A stretch of 44,334 nucleotides of DNA from Alphaproteobacteria bacterium (GCA_026400845.1 JAPLOH010000109.1:2648-46981); one strand, 5' to 3'; shown: positions 26,779 to 34,538, counted from the first letter of the stretch. A program made the numbers and translations. The notes: a model not told the origin generated them from the sequence alone.

Positions 26779-27687
26779 ATGCTCGACTGGGACGCCCTCC
26801 ACACCTTTCTCGCCATCGCCCGCCACGGCTCGCTCTCCGCGGCCGCCCGCGCGCTCGGCGTGCAGCAGACCACCATCGGCCGCCGCCTCGCCGCGTTGGA
26901 GGCCCGTGCCGGGGCGACGCTGTTGCATAAAACGCCGCGCGGCTTCGTGCTGACCTCGGCCGGGGAGGCGATTCTCGGCAATGTCGAGCGGATCGAAAGC
27001 GAGACCTTGGCGATCGAGCGGCGCATCACCGGGCGGGATGTGCGGCTGGAGGGCACCGTGCGGGTGACCGCGGTGGAGAGCCTGACCGCCGAGGTGATCG
27101 TGCCGGCGCTGCCGGAGTTGCGCCGCCGGCATCCCGGCATCCATATCGACCTCATCGCCGAATCGCGCAGCCTGAGCCTGACCATGCGGGAGGCCGATAT
27201 CGCGCTGCGCCTCGCCCGGCCGCAGCAGCAGGACCTCGCGATCCGCCGCGTCGGGAGTGTGGGGTTTGGGCTGTTCGCGGCGCCCTCGTATCTCGCCGAG
27301 CATGGGATGCCCGATCTCGCGGCGGGCGCGTCCGGGCATATGGCGATCCTGTTTCAGCCCGACCAGGCGCATCTCGATGAGGTGGTGTGGTTCTCCGGCC
27401 TCACCGCCCAGGCGACGCCGGCGTTGCGGGCGAATAGCCGGAGTTGCCAGTGCGCGGCTGCGGTGGCGGGGCTGGGGATTGCCTGTCTGGCCGACTATCT
27501 GGCCACCGGGCAGAACCTCACCCGGCTGGCCACGCCCAGCCCGCCGCCTTCGCGGGACCTGTATTTGTGCACCCATAATGACATCCGCCACACGCCGCGT
27601 ATCCGCGCGGTGACGGATTTGCTGGCTTCGGCGATTCGCGCCGCCGCGCCGCGCCTGCGTCCGGCGCAACACAGCGAAGACCACTAG
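26779..27687 (+). CDS. LysR-type transcriptional regulator
   Basis: A 302-residue LysR regulator. The N-terminal HTH reads LHTFLAIARHGSLSAAARAL then GVQQTTIGRRLAALEARAG, and a substrate-binding domain follows (VRVTAVESLTAEVIVPALPE onward). AGAGGA five bases before ATG 26779 decides the start; the frame is open upstream to 26656. It is divergent from the DoxX-dioxygenase pair, which it likely controls from the 112-base gap between them. Confidence 0.92.
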   Translation: MLDWDALHTFLAIARHGSLSAAARALGVQQTTIGRRLAALEARAGATLLHKTPRGFVLTSAGEAILGNVERIESETLAIERRITGRDVRLEGTVRVTAVESLTAEVIVPALPELRRRHPGIHIDLIAESRSLSLTMREADIALRLARPQQQDLAIRRVGSVGFGLFAAPSYLAEHGMPDLAAGASGHMAILFQPDQAHLDEVVWFSGLTAQATPALRANSRSCQCAAAVAGLGIACLADYLATGQNLTRLATPSPPPSRDLYLCTHNDIRHTPRIRAVTDLLASAIRAAAPRLRPAQHSEDH

Positions 27688-27752
27688 ATATGGTATTTGC
27701 GCGGCGCGAGATCGGGCATATGTTGCGGTTCGACGATTCGATGGGGACGACG

Positions 27753-30155
27753 ATGGACGGATATCTCGCGCAAACCGGCGCCACGCTTGCCAAGCCACCA
27801 GGCGCCAGCTTCGGCGATACCCCGCTCACCGCCCGCATGCTCGATGCCGGCATGGGCGTCGCCGTCGCGCGCCGCACCATCTTCCGCCCGGAAGATGACG
27901 AGGATTTCGGCCGCGTGGCCGACCGCGTCGCCGCCGGCAACATGTCCCTGCTCGGCCCCGACCTCTCCCCCGCCGAGCGCCTCGAACGCCTGCGCCTGCG
28001 CAACGCCATCGCCACCGGCGCGCTGATCACCTCCGGCCGCCATCTCCAGCACGGCGATTCCGGCCAGCCCACCCGCAACATGGAGGTGTTCACCAACTGC
28101 GCCACCGCCATCGCCTGCTTCGCCAAGTTCTACCTCCTGCTGAACGGCTCCGGCGTCGGCCGCGCCTATGACGACAGCCTGATGGCGGTCGACTGGGCCC
28201 ACGCCCCCACCCTCAAGCCCCACCCCTCCCCCTTCCCCCCCGACTACCCGCACAGCCCCGCCGCCCTCTGCCAGTTCGGCACCGACATGGGCCTCCTCCC
28301 CTGGGGCGCCACCCCCGCGACGGCAGACCTCTCCCCCGTCCGCGCCTTCCTGCTCGATTCCCTGGTGGCCGACCCCGCCGAGGCGCCCGAAGGCTCCACC
28401 ATCCACCGCATCGAGGATAGCCGCGAGGGCTGGGCCAAGGCGGCCGAAATCCTCGAATCCATGGCGTTCCGCCACGCCGCCGGCGAAACCCTGGTGCTCG
28501 ACCTCTCGGACATCCGCCGCGCCGGCGCCCCCATCCGCGGCATGCAGGGCCGCCCCGCCTCCGGCCCCATCTCCCTCCTGCGTGCCTTCCTCAACATCCG
28601 CCGCCACGTCATCGAGCCCGCCCGCGCCGGCACCATCGCCCCCTGGGAACAGGCGCTGATGGTCGACCACCACTTCTCCGTCGAAGTCCAGGTCGGCGGC
28701 GCCCGCCGCGCCGCCCGCATGGCCACCAAATCCTGGCGTGACCCCGGCATCATCCGCTTCATCCGCTCCAAAACCGAAGGCGGCCTCTGGACCGCCAACC
28801 ACTCCGTGATGGTGGACTCCGATTTCTGGACCCGCGTCAAAACCGGCGACGACGCAGATACGCTGACCCGCCACGCCAAAGCCGTGTTCGACGAAGCCGT
28901 CCGCTGCGCCTGGATCAACGGCGAACCCGGCTTCATCAACGGCGACAAACTCGAAGACCACCGCACCGGAAGCGCCTGGAACAAGCCCGTCCACGACGAC
29001 GGCCGCGATTTCCGCTCCGCCCGCTACCGGGTGGACGCCGCCGCCCCCCTCCTCGCCGAACTCGCGCGGCGCGCCCAGGCCACCCGCTTCCCGATGACCA
29101 CCAACCCCTGCGGCGAAATCACCCTGCACGTCACCGGCGGCTACTGCGTCATCGCCGACTACGCCCCCCTCCTCGCCTGCCCCGTCCCCTTCGACACCAT
29201 CGTGCCCGGCGACATCTCGCCCGAGCTCGGCAAATCCTGGGATGACCGGATCGAGGACTCCATCCGCCTCGGTGTGCGCTTCCTCATCCGCGCCAACACC
29301 ATGGACGCGCTCTACGGCGAAGAAGTCCGCCGCACCAACCGCATCGGCATCGGCCCCACCGGCCTGCATGAATACGCCTGGATGCGCTTCGGGCTCGATT
29401 TCGAATCCCTGCTCGACAGCCCGCGCGCCGCCGCGTTCTGGGCGACGCTCGATCGCTTCTCCAACGCCGCCAAGGAAGAGGCCCTGGCCTATTCCGCCGA
29501 ACGCGGCCTGGCCAAGCCCGCCACCGTCACCACCGTGAAGCCCGCCGGCACCACCTCCAAACTCTTCGGGCTCACCGAGGGCGTGCATCTGCCGGCGCGG
29601 CGCTACTATTTGCGCTGGGTCCAGTTCAAAGGTGTGCGCGACGAGGCGACCGGCGCCTGGGCCGAGGGGAGCGATCCGCTGCTGGCCCAGTATGAGGCGC
29701 GCCGCTACCCGATGCGCACGCTGAAGAGCTTCCCGGGCATGACCGTGGTGGGCTTCCCCACCGTGCCGCTGCTGCTGCGCCTCGGCCTCGGCGACATGAC
29801 CGTCACCGCGTCAGACGCGACACCCGCCCAGCAATACCGCTGGCTGCGCCTGCTGGAGCAACACTGGATCGGCGCCGACCGCGGCAACCAGGTGAGCTAC
29901 ACGCTGAAAATCTACACCGACCGCTACGAGCTGGACGCCTTCCGCGACCTCGTGCTGCAGGAACAACCGGAAATCCGCTGCTGCTCCCTGCTGCCGAGCA
30001 AGCCCGATCACGAGCTGGGCTACGAATACCTGCCGGAAGAGGAAATCAGCGCCGAACGGTTCGCCGATCTGGTGGCGAGCATTGATGACGCGGATATGCA
30101 CGAGGCGGTGGACATGGTGCATTTGCAGTGTGCGAGTGGGGTTTGTCCGATTTGA
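27753..30155 (+). CDS. nrdJ: Adenosylcobalamin-dependent (class II) ribonucleotide reductase
   Basis: An 800-residue single-chain ribonucleotide reductase of the B12-dependent class II, most like the monomeric triphosphate type. NCATAIACFAKFYLLLNGSG has the first substrate-site cysteine and glycine-rich loop; FPMTTNPCGEI holds the radical-site Cys (NPCGEI); NRIGIGPTGLHEYA and VTTVKPAGTTSKLFG are barrel motifs; the C-terminus CASGVCPI is the swinging thiol pair. Of several in-frame ATGs (27690, 27720, 27741, 27753) only the last has a fitting GGGGA. Its codons are strikingly C-ending, so the plus strand is C-rich here. It is followed by a hairpin repeat that marks the island border. Confidence 0.9.
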   Translation: MDGYLAQTGATLAKPPGASFGDTPLTARMLDAGMGVAVARRTIFRPEDDEDFGRVADRVAAGNMSLLGPDLSPAERLERLRLRNAIATGALITSGRHLQHGDSGQPTRNMEVFTNCATAIACFAKFYLLLNGSGVGRAYDDSLMAVDWAHAPTLKPHPSPFPPDYPHSPAALCQFGTDMGLLPWGATPATADLSPVRAFLLDSLVADPAEAPEGSTIHRIEDSREGWAKAAEILESMAFRHAAGETLVLDLSDIRRAGAPIRGMQGRPASGPISLLRAFLNIRRHVIEPARAGTIAPWEQALMVDHHFSVEVQVGGARRAARMATKSWRDPGIIRFIRSKTEGGLWTANHSVMVDSDFWTRVKTGDDADTLTRHAKAVFDEAVRCAWINGEPGFINGDKLEDHRTGSAWNKPVHDDGRDFRSARYRVDAAAPLLAELARRAQATRFPMTTNPCGEITLHVTGGYCVIADYAPLLACPVPFDTIVPGDISPELGKSWDDRIEDSIRLGVRFLIRANTMDALYGEEVRRTNRIGIGPTGLHEYAWMRFGLDFESLLDSPRAAAFWATLDRFSNAAKEEALAYSAERGLAKPATVTTVKPAGTTSKLFGLTEGVHLPARRYYLRWVQFKGVRDEATGAWAEGSDPLLAQYEARRYPMRTLKSFPGMTVVGFPTVPLLLRLGLGDMTVTASDATPAQQYRWLRLLEQHWIGADRGNQVSYTLKIYTDRYELDAFRDLVLQEQPEIRCCSLLPSKPDHELGYEYLPEEEISAERFADLVASIDDADMHEAVDMVHLQCASGVCPI

Positions 30156-30170
30156 TTACAAGAAAAGAAG

Positions 30171-30231
30171 GCGAGGGGCTCTGCCCCTCGACCCCGCCAA
30201 AGGCAGCGGCCTTTGGAAACACTCTTTGGAA
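30171..30231 (+). repeat. Double-hairpin dispersed repeat at the island's left border
   Basis: Two hairpins lie in tandem: CGAGGGGC-TCT-GCCCCTCG (30172-30190) and CCAAAGGC / GCCTTTGG (30197-30216). A short direct repeat CTTTGGAA follows (30211-30218 and 30224-30231). I recall similar GGGGCTCTGCCCC...CCAAAGGC...CCTTTGG elements as frequent in Acetobacteraceae genomes; this is memory, not a search. It sits 16 bases after the reductase stop and could terminate that transcript. Confidence 0.75.
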
Positions 30232-30244
30232 GCGTGGTCGATTT

Positions 30245-30263
30245 AGAGTATGACTATTACTCT
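30245..30263 (+). promoter_or_regulatory. Palindrome upstream of the alarmone synthetase gene
   Basis: AGAGTA and TACTCT flank a 7-base centre, 18 bases before the ATG at 30282, and are bordered by ATTTA / TAAAT. The position over the likely promoter suggests an operator, perhaps for self-control or a partner protein. No definite -35/-10 pair was assigned. Confidence 0.45.
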
Positions 30264-30281
30264 GTTAAATTGGGGGCTGCG

Positions 30282-31367
30282 ATGCCATTCGTTGAGCCGG
30301 CCGGCTATTCCAAGGGCGAGTTAGATCGCGTTGGTGAGCGTATTAGAGTGGGGCGTGTGTTGACGGCTGATATGCATACATTGGAAAACTGGCGCGCTGC
30401 TCATTTATATGTAATTAATACGTTTCAATCCGGCATGCGATCACGTAGATCGCGGTTCGGAATGAATGATAGTGTAACAATTGCTCAACGTTTAAAGCGA
30501 CGGCCGACGATTATCGATAAGCTCATTCGGGAGCCCGGAATGTCACTGTCTAGGATGCATGACATTGCCGGTTGCCGTTTGATCTTCCCCGATACTGGCA
30601 CTCTTGGACAATATCGTGACAGCGTTTTAATGACAAAGGCTGCGCATGATATTGTCGGAGACAAAGATCGCTACGATTATATCCGCAACCCTAAAATGAC
30701 GGGGTATCGTGGTATACATGATGTATATAAATACAACGTGAACTCAGTGGGAGGAAAGAAGTGGAATGGCCTCCGCATTGAGATACAATATAGGACTCGT
30801 GTTCAACATGCTTGGGCTACTGCGGTTGAAATCAGCGATATAGTAAACGCAACAAGAATAAAATTTAATGATGCAAAGGAAGAAATAAGTAGATTATTCA
30901 TTTTATCCAGTGAGCTGCTAAGTCGTGCGCACGAAAATCTCCCAGGCCCTTGTCCGAGTATCCACGATGCAGACTTGGTGCATGAGTTTATTCAGCTTGA
31001 AGACAGAATTCACGGAATCCTGCGTTTGAGAAACATTACTTCGCAACAGTTCCAGCAATTTGCGCGAACGTCGAAATTGTTTTTATTAATTAACCACACA
31101 TCGGGGGACAGAGAAGGGACCTTTCAAGCCGAGGCCTTCGCGGACAGTGCGGCTGCGGTGCAGAGGTATTCGTTTTTGGAGCGCGAGCTTCAAGGCGTGG
31201 CTGATGTCGTGCTTGTCGGGGCGAGCCAGCAGGACCAAATTAAACTCGCGTACACCAACTATTTCTCTGACGCTTCTGAATTTATCGCGCTAATCGATAG
31301 TGCAGTTGAAAAACTTAAGCAAGCCGTAGGGAGTGTGTGGACGGCCCCTCCGATGCAAGTCTTTTGA
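30282..31367 (+). CDS. Orphan RelA/SpoT-domain alarmone synthetase
   Basis: A 361-residue protein with a RelA/SpoT nucleotidyltransferase domain (about 60-200). The motifs of active (p)ppGpp-type synthetases are all in place: RLKRRPTIIDKL (70-81), HDIAGCRL (93-100, Asp94), YIRNPKMTGYRGIH (133-146), and EIQYRTRVQHAWATAVE (167-183, Glu167). It has no HD hydrolase, TGS or ACT domain; a helical C-terminal region of about 150 residues is unassigned. GGGGG just upstream supports ATG 30282; the frame extends to 30213 inside the repeat. It is markedly AT-rich compared with its neighbours, a sign of transfer. It could be a small alarmone synthetase or a toxic type (toxSAS). Confidence 0.82.
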   Translation: MPFVEPAGYSKGELDRVGERIRVGRVLTADMHTLENWRAAHLYVINTFQSGMRSRRSRFGMNDSVTIAQRLKRRPTIIDKLIREPGMSLSRMHDIAGCRLIFPDTGTLGQYRDSVLMTKAAHDIVGDKDRYDYIRNPKMTGYRGIHDVYKYNVNSVGGKKWNGLRIEIQYRTRVQHAWATAVEISDIVNATRIKFNDAKEEISRLFILSSELLSRAHENLPGPCPSIHDADLVHEFIQLEDRIHGILRLRNITSQQFQQFARTSKLFLLINHTSGDREGTFQAEAFADSAAAVQRYSFLERELQGVADVVLVGASQQDQIKLAYTNYFSDASEFIALIDSAVEKLKQAVGSVWTAPPMQVF

Positions 31368-31676
31368 GCGGAGAATTTCTGATCTGGTGCGAGAGCGGTC
31401 GTGTGTCCGGCCAGTTGGTGCGGCACACGCCGCTGGCCCAGATGGGTTCCGCGATCCACTCCCAAACGGAATAAGCGACCGTGTTGGCCACCACCCTACT
31501 CGGGCTCTGGAGATCGTCGGCTCGACCGATCAGCATCCCGTCTGAATTGGTGCTGGAAAGTTAGCGCCCGCAAGACGTGGGGCGCCATTCGGCGCCCCAC
31601 GAGAGCGAGACTGCTTTCGCTATATCGGCCTTCGATATCGATTGCCTATCGTCTGCGCCATGACGGGGCGGGGACA
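31368..31676. other. Gap between alarmone synthetase and lectin-domain genes
   Basis: No gene is supported here. Open frames in this stretch on either strand are short, overlap each other and resemble no family known to me. The only clear structure is the hairpin at 31577-31600. Confidence 0.4.
31577..31600. terminator. Strong GC hairpin between convergent island genes
   Basis: GTGGGGCGCC and GGCGCCCCAC form a perfect 10-bp stem with the loop ATTC. It lies between the ends of the convergent alarmone synthetase and lectin-domain genes, so it may block transcription from both sides. There is no T-run on either strand. Confidence 0.55.
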
Positions 31677-32066
31677 TTAGGATTCCTGAGCGATGGCGAC
31701 CCAGAGGACGGAAACGTCATAGACGTCAGACGGGTCGCCCACGATAGTCATATTGAAGCCGTCGTTGGCGACGTCGCCAACGACGCTGGCGAAAATGCTC
31801 GCCTGACCTGGTGCGCCCAGGCCCTCGCGGAATCCCTGCACCGTCATCAGAATGCGCGGCGCGCGGCTGAGCGGCTTGGAGAAGCGTACGAATTGCGACC
31901 AGGTCTTGAATGCTTGACCGTGGATATCGACAACCCCGAAATCCACAATCCCCCGGCGGCTCAGCGCCTCGAAGCGGGCCTCGACTCGCTGTTCGAGATC
32001 GGCCACCAAACGGCGAACGAAGCCTTCCGTCGCGAAACCATCAGCACTTGCGGAACCACCTGACAT
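31677..32066 (-). CDS. H-type lectin-domain protein
   Basis: A 129-residue protein. After an N-terminal helical part (about 12-38) comes an H-type-lectin-like domain (about 41-126): VRFSKPLSRAPRILMTVQGF, then VANDGFNMTIVG and VYDVSVLWVAIA, matching the family pattern of an aromatic-rich jelly-roll-like strand set ending in VSWIA. Members bind carbohydrate as oligomers. It lacks a signal peptide. A strong GGAGG six bases before the ATG shows a real start. It converges with the alarmone synthetase gene and is divergent from parDE. I infer an accessory function, such as surface, phage-tail or sugar recognition. Confidence 0.7.
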   Translation of the reverse strand: MSGGSASADGFATEGFVRRLVADLEQRVEARFEALSRRGIVDFGVVDIHGQAFKTWSQFVRFSKPLSRAPRILMTVQGFREGLGAPGQASIFASVVGDVANDGFNMTIVGDPSDVYDVSVLWVAIAQES

Positions 32067-32158
32067 TCTATGCCTCCCGATCGGACTGGCGTTCCTCCCG
32101 CGGTGATGCGCCGCGTCCGGGATCGTCTGGTCCGTCGAGGCCCGTATCTCATGATAGA

Positions 32159-32170
32159 GGTATCGATACC
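32159..32170. promoter_or_regulatory. Palindrome upstream of the lectin-domain gene
   Basis: GGTATCGATACC is a perfect 12-bp palindrome, flanked by GATA and TATC, 93 bases ahead of the lectin-domain ATG and 114 ahead of the parD operator. It is a plausible operator for the lectin gene; I could not assign a promoter. Confidence 0.35.
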
Positions 32171-32283
32171 GTATCGGCGGGATGATGATTTTGTAACCTT
32201 CCGCTGTGGGGGCTTCGTCGTTGTGTATCTATCGCTCCGTATCCACGCAGTGGAGCAATGCTCCTTGCGGCCCAGATGCCCTG

Positions 32284-32300
32284 ATGATAACTATTATCAT
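32284..32300. promoter_or_regulatory. parDE operator palindrome
   Basis: ATGATAACTATTATCAT is a perfect 17-bp palindrome with three central bases, 19 bases before the parD ATG. RHH-type antitoxins bind such dyads and repress their own operon, so this is the probable autoregulatory site. Confidence 0.75.
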
Positions 32301-32319
32301 AAATTCAGTAGGCCCTTCC

Positions 32320-32571
32320 ATGCCCCGCAGCTTCGCCCTCGGTGACCGTTTCGAAGCGTTCATCGACTCCCAGGTCCAGGGAGGGCGCTACAATAATGCC
32401 AGCGAGGTGGTGCGTGACGCGCTGCGTCTGCTGGAGGACCGGGAACAGGTTCGTGTCCGTGAAGCACTCGACCTTCGCCGGTTGGCCGAGGCCGGGGCGG
32501 TCAGTGGATTGTTGCCGGAGGATGGGGAAGCGACGCTGGATCGGCTGGAAGCGCGATACGCCGGCGCGTGA
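32320..32571 (+). CDS. parD: ParD-family antitoxin (RHH)
   Basis: An 83-residue ParD/CC2985-type antitoxin. The N-terminal ribbon-helix-helix (FALGDRFEAFIDSQVQGGRY, then NNASEVVRDALRLLEDRE) binds DNA; the acidic C-terminus (DGEATLDRLEARYAGA) would wrap the toxin. AGTAGG seven bases upstream supports ATG 32320; an in-frame ATG at 32284 lies inside the operator. Its end overlaps the start of parE. Confidence 0.88.
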   Translation: MPRSFALGDRFEAFIDSQVQGGRYNNASEVVRDALRLLEDREQVRVREALDLRRLAEAGAVSGLLPEDGEATLDRLEARYAGA

Positions 32572-32858
32572 TGCGCTTTCGCTTCAGCCGTGTTGCCGAA
32601 GCCGATATCGAATCCATTGGTGACCATATAGCTGCGGACAATCCGACCCGGGCGCTCTCCTTCATCCGCGATCTGCGTAGCCGCTGCCGCAATCTCTGCC
32701 TGTTCCCCGAGGCGGCTCCGCTGCGGCCCGATATCGGGCAGGACATCCGGCTTGCCATGTTCGGGCTCTACCGCATCCTGTACGTCGTCCGCGCCGATGA
32801 ATTGGAAATCTGCCGGGTTCTGCACGGCGCCCGTGACATCGCTCCCGATGCCACCTGA
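32571..32858 (+). CDS. parE: ParE/RelE-superfamily toxin
   Basis: A 95-residue toxin with the ParE fold: MRFRFSRVAEADIESIGDHI, NPTRALSFIRDLRSRC, and the C-terminal YRILYVVRADELEICRVLHGARD strands. ParE toxins poison DNA gyrase; related members can act as RNases, so the target is family inference. Start ATG 32571 shares its first base with the final base of the parD TGA; GTG at 32568 is an alternative. The gene is complete. Confidence 0.88.
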   Translation: MRFRFSRVAEADIESIGDHIAADNPTRALSFIRDLRSRCRNLCLFPEAAPLRPDIGQDIRLAMFGLYRILYVVRADELEICRVLHGARDIAPDAT

Positions 32859-32888
32859 GCCGTTGCTGGGCGCTCCCCCACGCCCTAA

Positions 32889-32930
32889 CGGATAAAAGTC
32901 TTTTTGCTTCTTTTTCTTCAGAAAAAGAAG
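32889..32930 (-). repeat. Dispersed hairpin repeat, copy 2 (reversed)
   Basis: AACGGATAAAAGTCTTTTT is followed by a perfect 11-bp hairpin CTTCTTTTTCT / AGAAAAAGAAG (32907-32930). It marks the right border of the accessory island, 30 bases after parE. It is the reverse orientation of copy 1. Confidence 0.8.
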
Positions 32931-33006
32931 ACCCTCCTTCCCTCTTTCGCTTCTGCGCGGCCAAGCGATAGGCTGGGCGCAACATTGGGCAATGGGAGGA
33001 AGCGTC

Positions 33007-33768
33007 ATGGATTTTCAGGATCAGACCGTGCTGGTGACGGGCGGTGGGAGTGGGATTGGGGAGCAGGTTTGTTTGGCCGCGGCGCGGGCGGGGGCGCGGG
33101 TGGTGGTGGGGGATCGGGATGTTGAGGGGGCGGAGCGGGTGGCGGAAGCGGTGCGGGCGGGGGGTGGGGAGGCGATTGCCTGTGCGCTTGATGTGGCGGA
33201 GCCGGGTTCGGTGAATGCGTTCGTGGCGGCGGGGGAGGCGGCGTTTGGGCGGTTGGATGTGCTGGTAAATTCGGCGGGGATTCGCGAGATCGTCAGTGTG
33301 TTGGAGCTGTCCTATGAGGAGTGGCAGCGGGTGATTGCGGTGAATTTGTCGGGGACGTTTCTGGCGAGCCAGGCGTTTGCACGGCGGCTGGTGGCGGCGG
33401 GGAGGGCGGGGCGGATTGTCAATTTGGCTTCCACGCTCGGGCTGATGGCGGCGCCGAAGCGGGCGGCTTATGTGGCGTCCAAGCATGCGGTGGTGGGGCT
33501 GACCAAGCAGATGGCGATGGAGTTCGGGGAGTATGGCATCCGGGTGAATGCGGTGGCGCCGGGGGTGGTGCGCACGCCGTTGACGGAGCGCTACTTCCAG
33601 GACGCGGCGATGACGCAGACCATTCGCGACATTCATGCGGTGGGGCGCTGGGCGGAGCCGGCGGAGGTGGCCCGGGCCATCCTGTTCCTCGCGGCCGAGG
33701 AGAACAGCTTCATCACCGGCACCACGCTGGCGGTGGATGGCGGCTGGACGGCGGGGAAGAAGATGTAG
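33007..33768 (+). CDS. Short-chain dehydrogenase/reductase
   Basis: A 253-residue classical SDR. The NAD(P)-binding TGGGSGIG (11-18), NSAG (88-91), catalytic Ser142, Tyr155 and Lys159 (YVASK), and the final ITGTTLAVDGGWTA are intact. GGGAGGA ten bases before ATG 33007 fixes the start. The substrate is unknown. Its codons end mostly in G, giving long G-runs on the plus strand, in contrast with the C-ending codons of nrdJ. Confidence 0.92.
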   Translation: MDFQDQTVLVTGGGSGIGEQVCLAAARAGARVVVGDRDVEGAERVAEAVRAGGGEAIACALDVAEPGSVNAFVAAGEAAFGRLDVLVNSAGIREIVSVLELSYEEWQRVIAVNLSGTFLASQAFARRLVAAGRAGRIVNLASTLGLMAAPKRAAYVASKHAVVGLTKQMAMEFGEYGIRVNAVAPGVVRTPLTERYFQDAAMTQTIRDIHAVGRWAEPAEVARAILFLAAEENSFITGTTLAVDGGWTAGKKM

Positions 33769-33828
33769 CCCGGCCCGACGTGCTGCCCGCGCCGGCGGTC
33801 GCGGGCATTTACGGACAATAATCACAAA

Positions 33829-33858
33829 TTGACGCTATATTTCCTTGTCTCCAATTAT
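33829..33858 (+). promoter_or_regulatory. Promoter candidate for the small Ala/Pro-rich gene
   Basis: TTGACG (33829-33834) and AATTAT (33853-33858) are 18 bases apart in an AT-rich pocket 48 bases before the ATG at 33906. This fits a sigma-70 type promoter. Confidence 0.5.
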
Positions 33859-33905
33859 GTTTCGTGGCATTATCGCCTCGTTCAGCACCCCATCGGAACC
33901 CGCCC

Positions 33906-34364
33906 ATGCCGCCCACAATGTCCCCCGCACCCGAGCCAGGCGTCGCCATTGCGGCAGCGATCGCTGGGATTCTGCGTGCACTGTTGGCGGCGCTGTTCGG
34001 GGATATCGCGGCGATGCCGCAGGGTGGGCTGCGCTGGCGCCTCCACGCTCGCCTGATGGCCGAAATCGCCGCGCTGGAACTGGCGCTCGGCCAATCCTTC
34101 GCCCTGCCGGGGGTGAGCCCCCCTGCACCGGCCACCCCCGCCGCGCCCCGCCATTACCGCGCCAGCGCACCCATCCCGCGCGCCGTCGTCACGTTGGCTC
34201 GCCCGCGCCGCGCCGCTGTGGCTGCGCCGTCCGGCGCGGCGCGCATCCGTCGGCGCGCCATGATCGCCGTGCCGGCACCCCCGCGTCTCGATGCCAGGCG
34301 TCCGCCGGCGTCCCGTCGTCTTCACCCGCTTGCCAGCGCGAAAAAATCGGTTTGGTCGCTGTAG
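33906..34364 (+). CDS. Uncharacterised Ala/Pro/Arg-rich protein
   Basis: A 152-residue protein that I do not recognise. It has an N-terminal hydrophobic, alanine-rich helix (VAIAAAIAGILRALLAALFG), an amphipathic helical part (LRWRLHARLMAEIAALELAL), then a proline- and arginine-rich C-terminus without clear fold. No ribosome site is visible ahead of ATG 33906, although a promoter-like sequence precedes it. It may be a small membrane-associated protein. The basic tail may be disordered. Confidence 0.5.
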   Translation: MPPTMSPAPEPGVAIAAAIAGILRALLAALFGDIAAMPQGGLRWRLHARLMAEIAALELALGQSFALPGVSPPAPATPAAPRHYRASAPIPRAVVTLARPRRAAVAAPSGAARIRRRAMIAVPAPPRLDARRPPASRRLHPLASAKKSVWSL

Positions 34365-34455
34365 CCCGTTCGCGCCATAATTGTTACGATTTGGAAACGG
34401 ATGGGAGGAGTGGCGCCGCCAAAGGAGGATGCGGGGGCGCCGCCCTCACCCCGCC

Positions 34456-34475
34456 CCTCTCCCAAAAGGGAGAGG
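34456..34475. repeat. CCTCTCCC-type hairpin
   Basis: CCTCTCCC and GGGAGAGG pair around AAAA in a perfect 8-bp stem. It lies directly next to copy 3 of the dispersed hairpin repeat and replaces the CTCCGCGGAG palindrome that accompanies the other long copies. Confidence 0.6.
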
Positions 34476-34488
34476 AGCACGAGGCTAA

Positions 34489-34528
34489 ACGGATAAAAAT
34501 TTTTTGGTCCTTTTTTTCAAAAAAGGAC
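34489..34528 (-). repeat. Dispersed hairpin repeat, copy 3 (minE terminator candidate)
   Basis: AACGGATAAAAATTTTTT precedes a hairpin GTCCTTTTTTT / AAAAAAGGAC (34507-34528). On the minus strand it lies 10 bases past the minE stop and the stem is followed by a run with TTTTT, so it can work as the intrinsic terminator of minCDE. Confidence 0.75.
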
Positions 34529-34538
34529 TGCTTGCGTC

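Noticed and set aside
27684-29588. A 634-codon Gly-rich minus-strand frame opposite nrdJ
   Set aside because: Composition follows the C-rich codon habit of nrdJ; no domain pattern is visible.
31401-32063. A 220-codon plus-strand frame over the lectin-domain gene
   Set aside because: The opposite frame has a strong ribosome binding site and a recognisable domain; this one passes through a hairpin and has neither.
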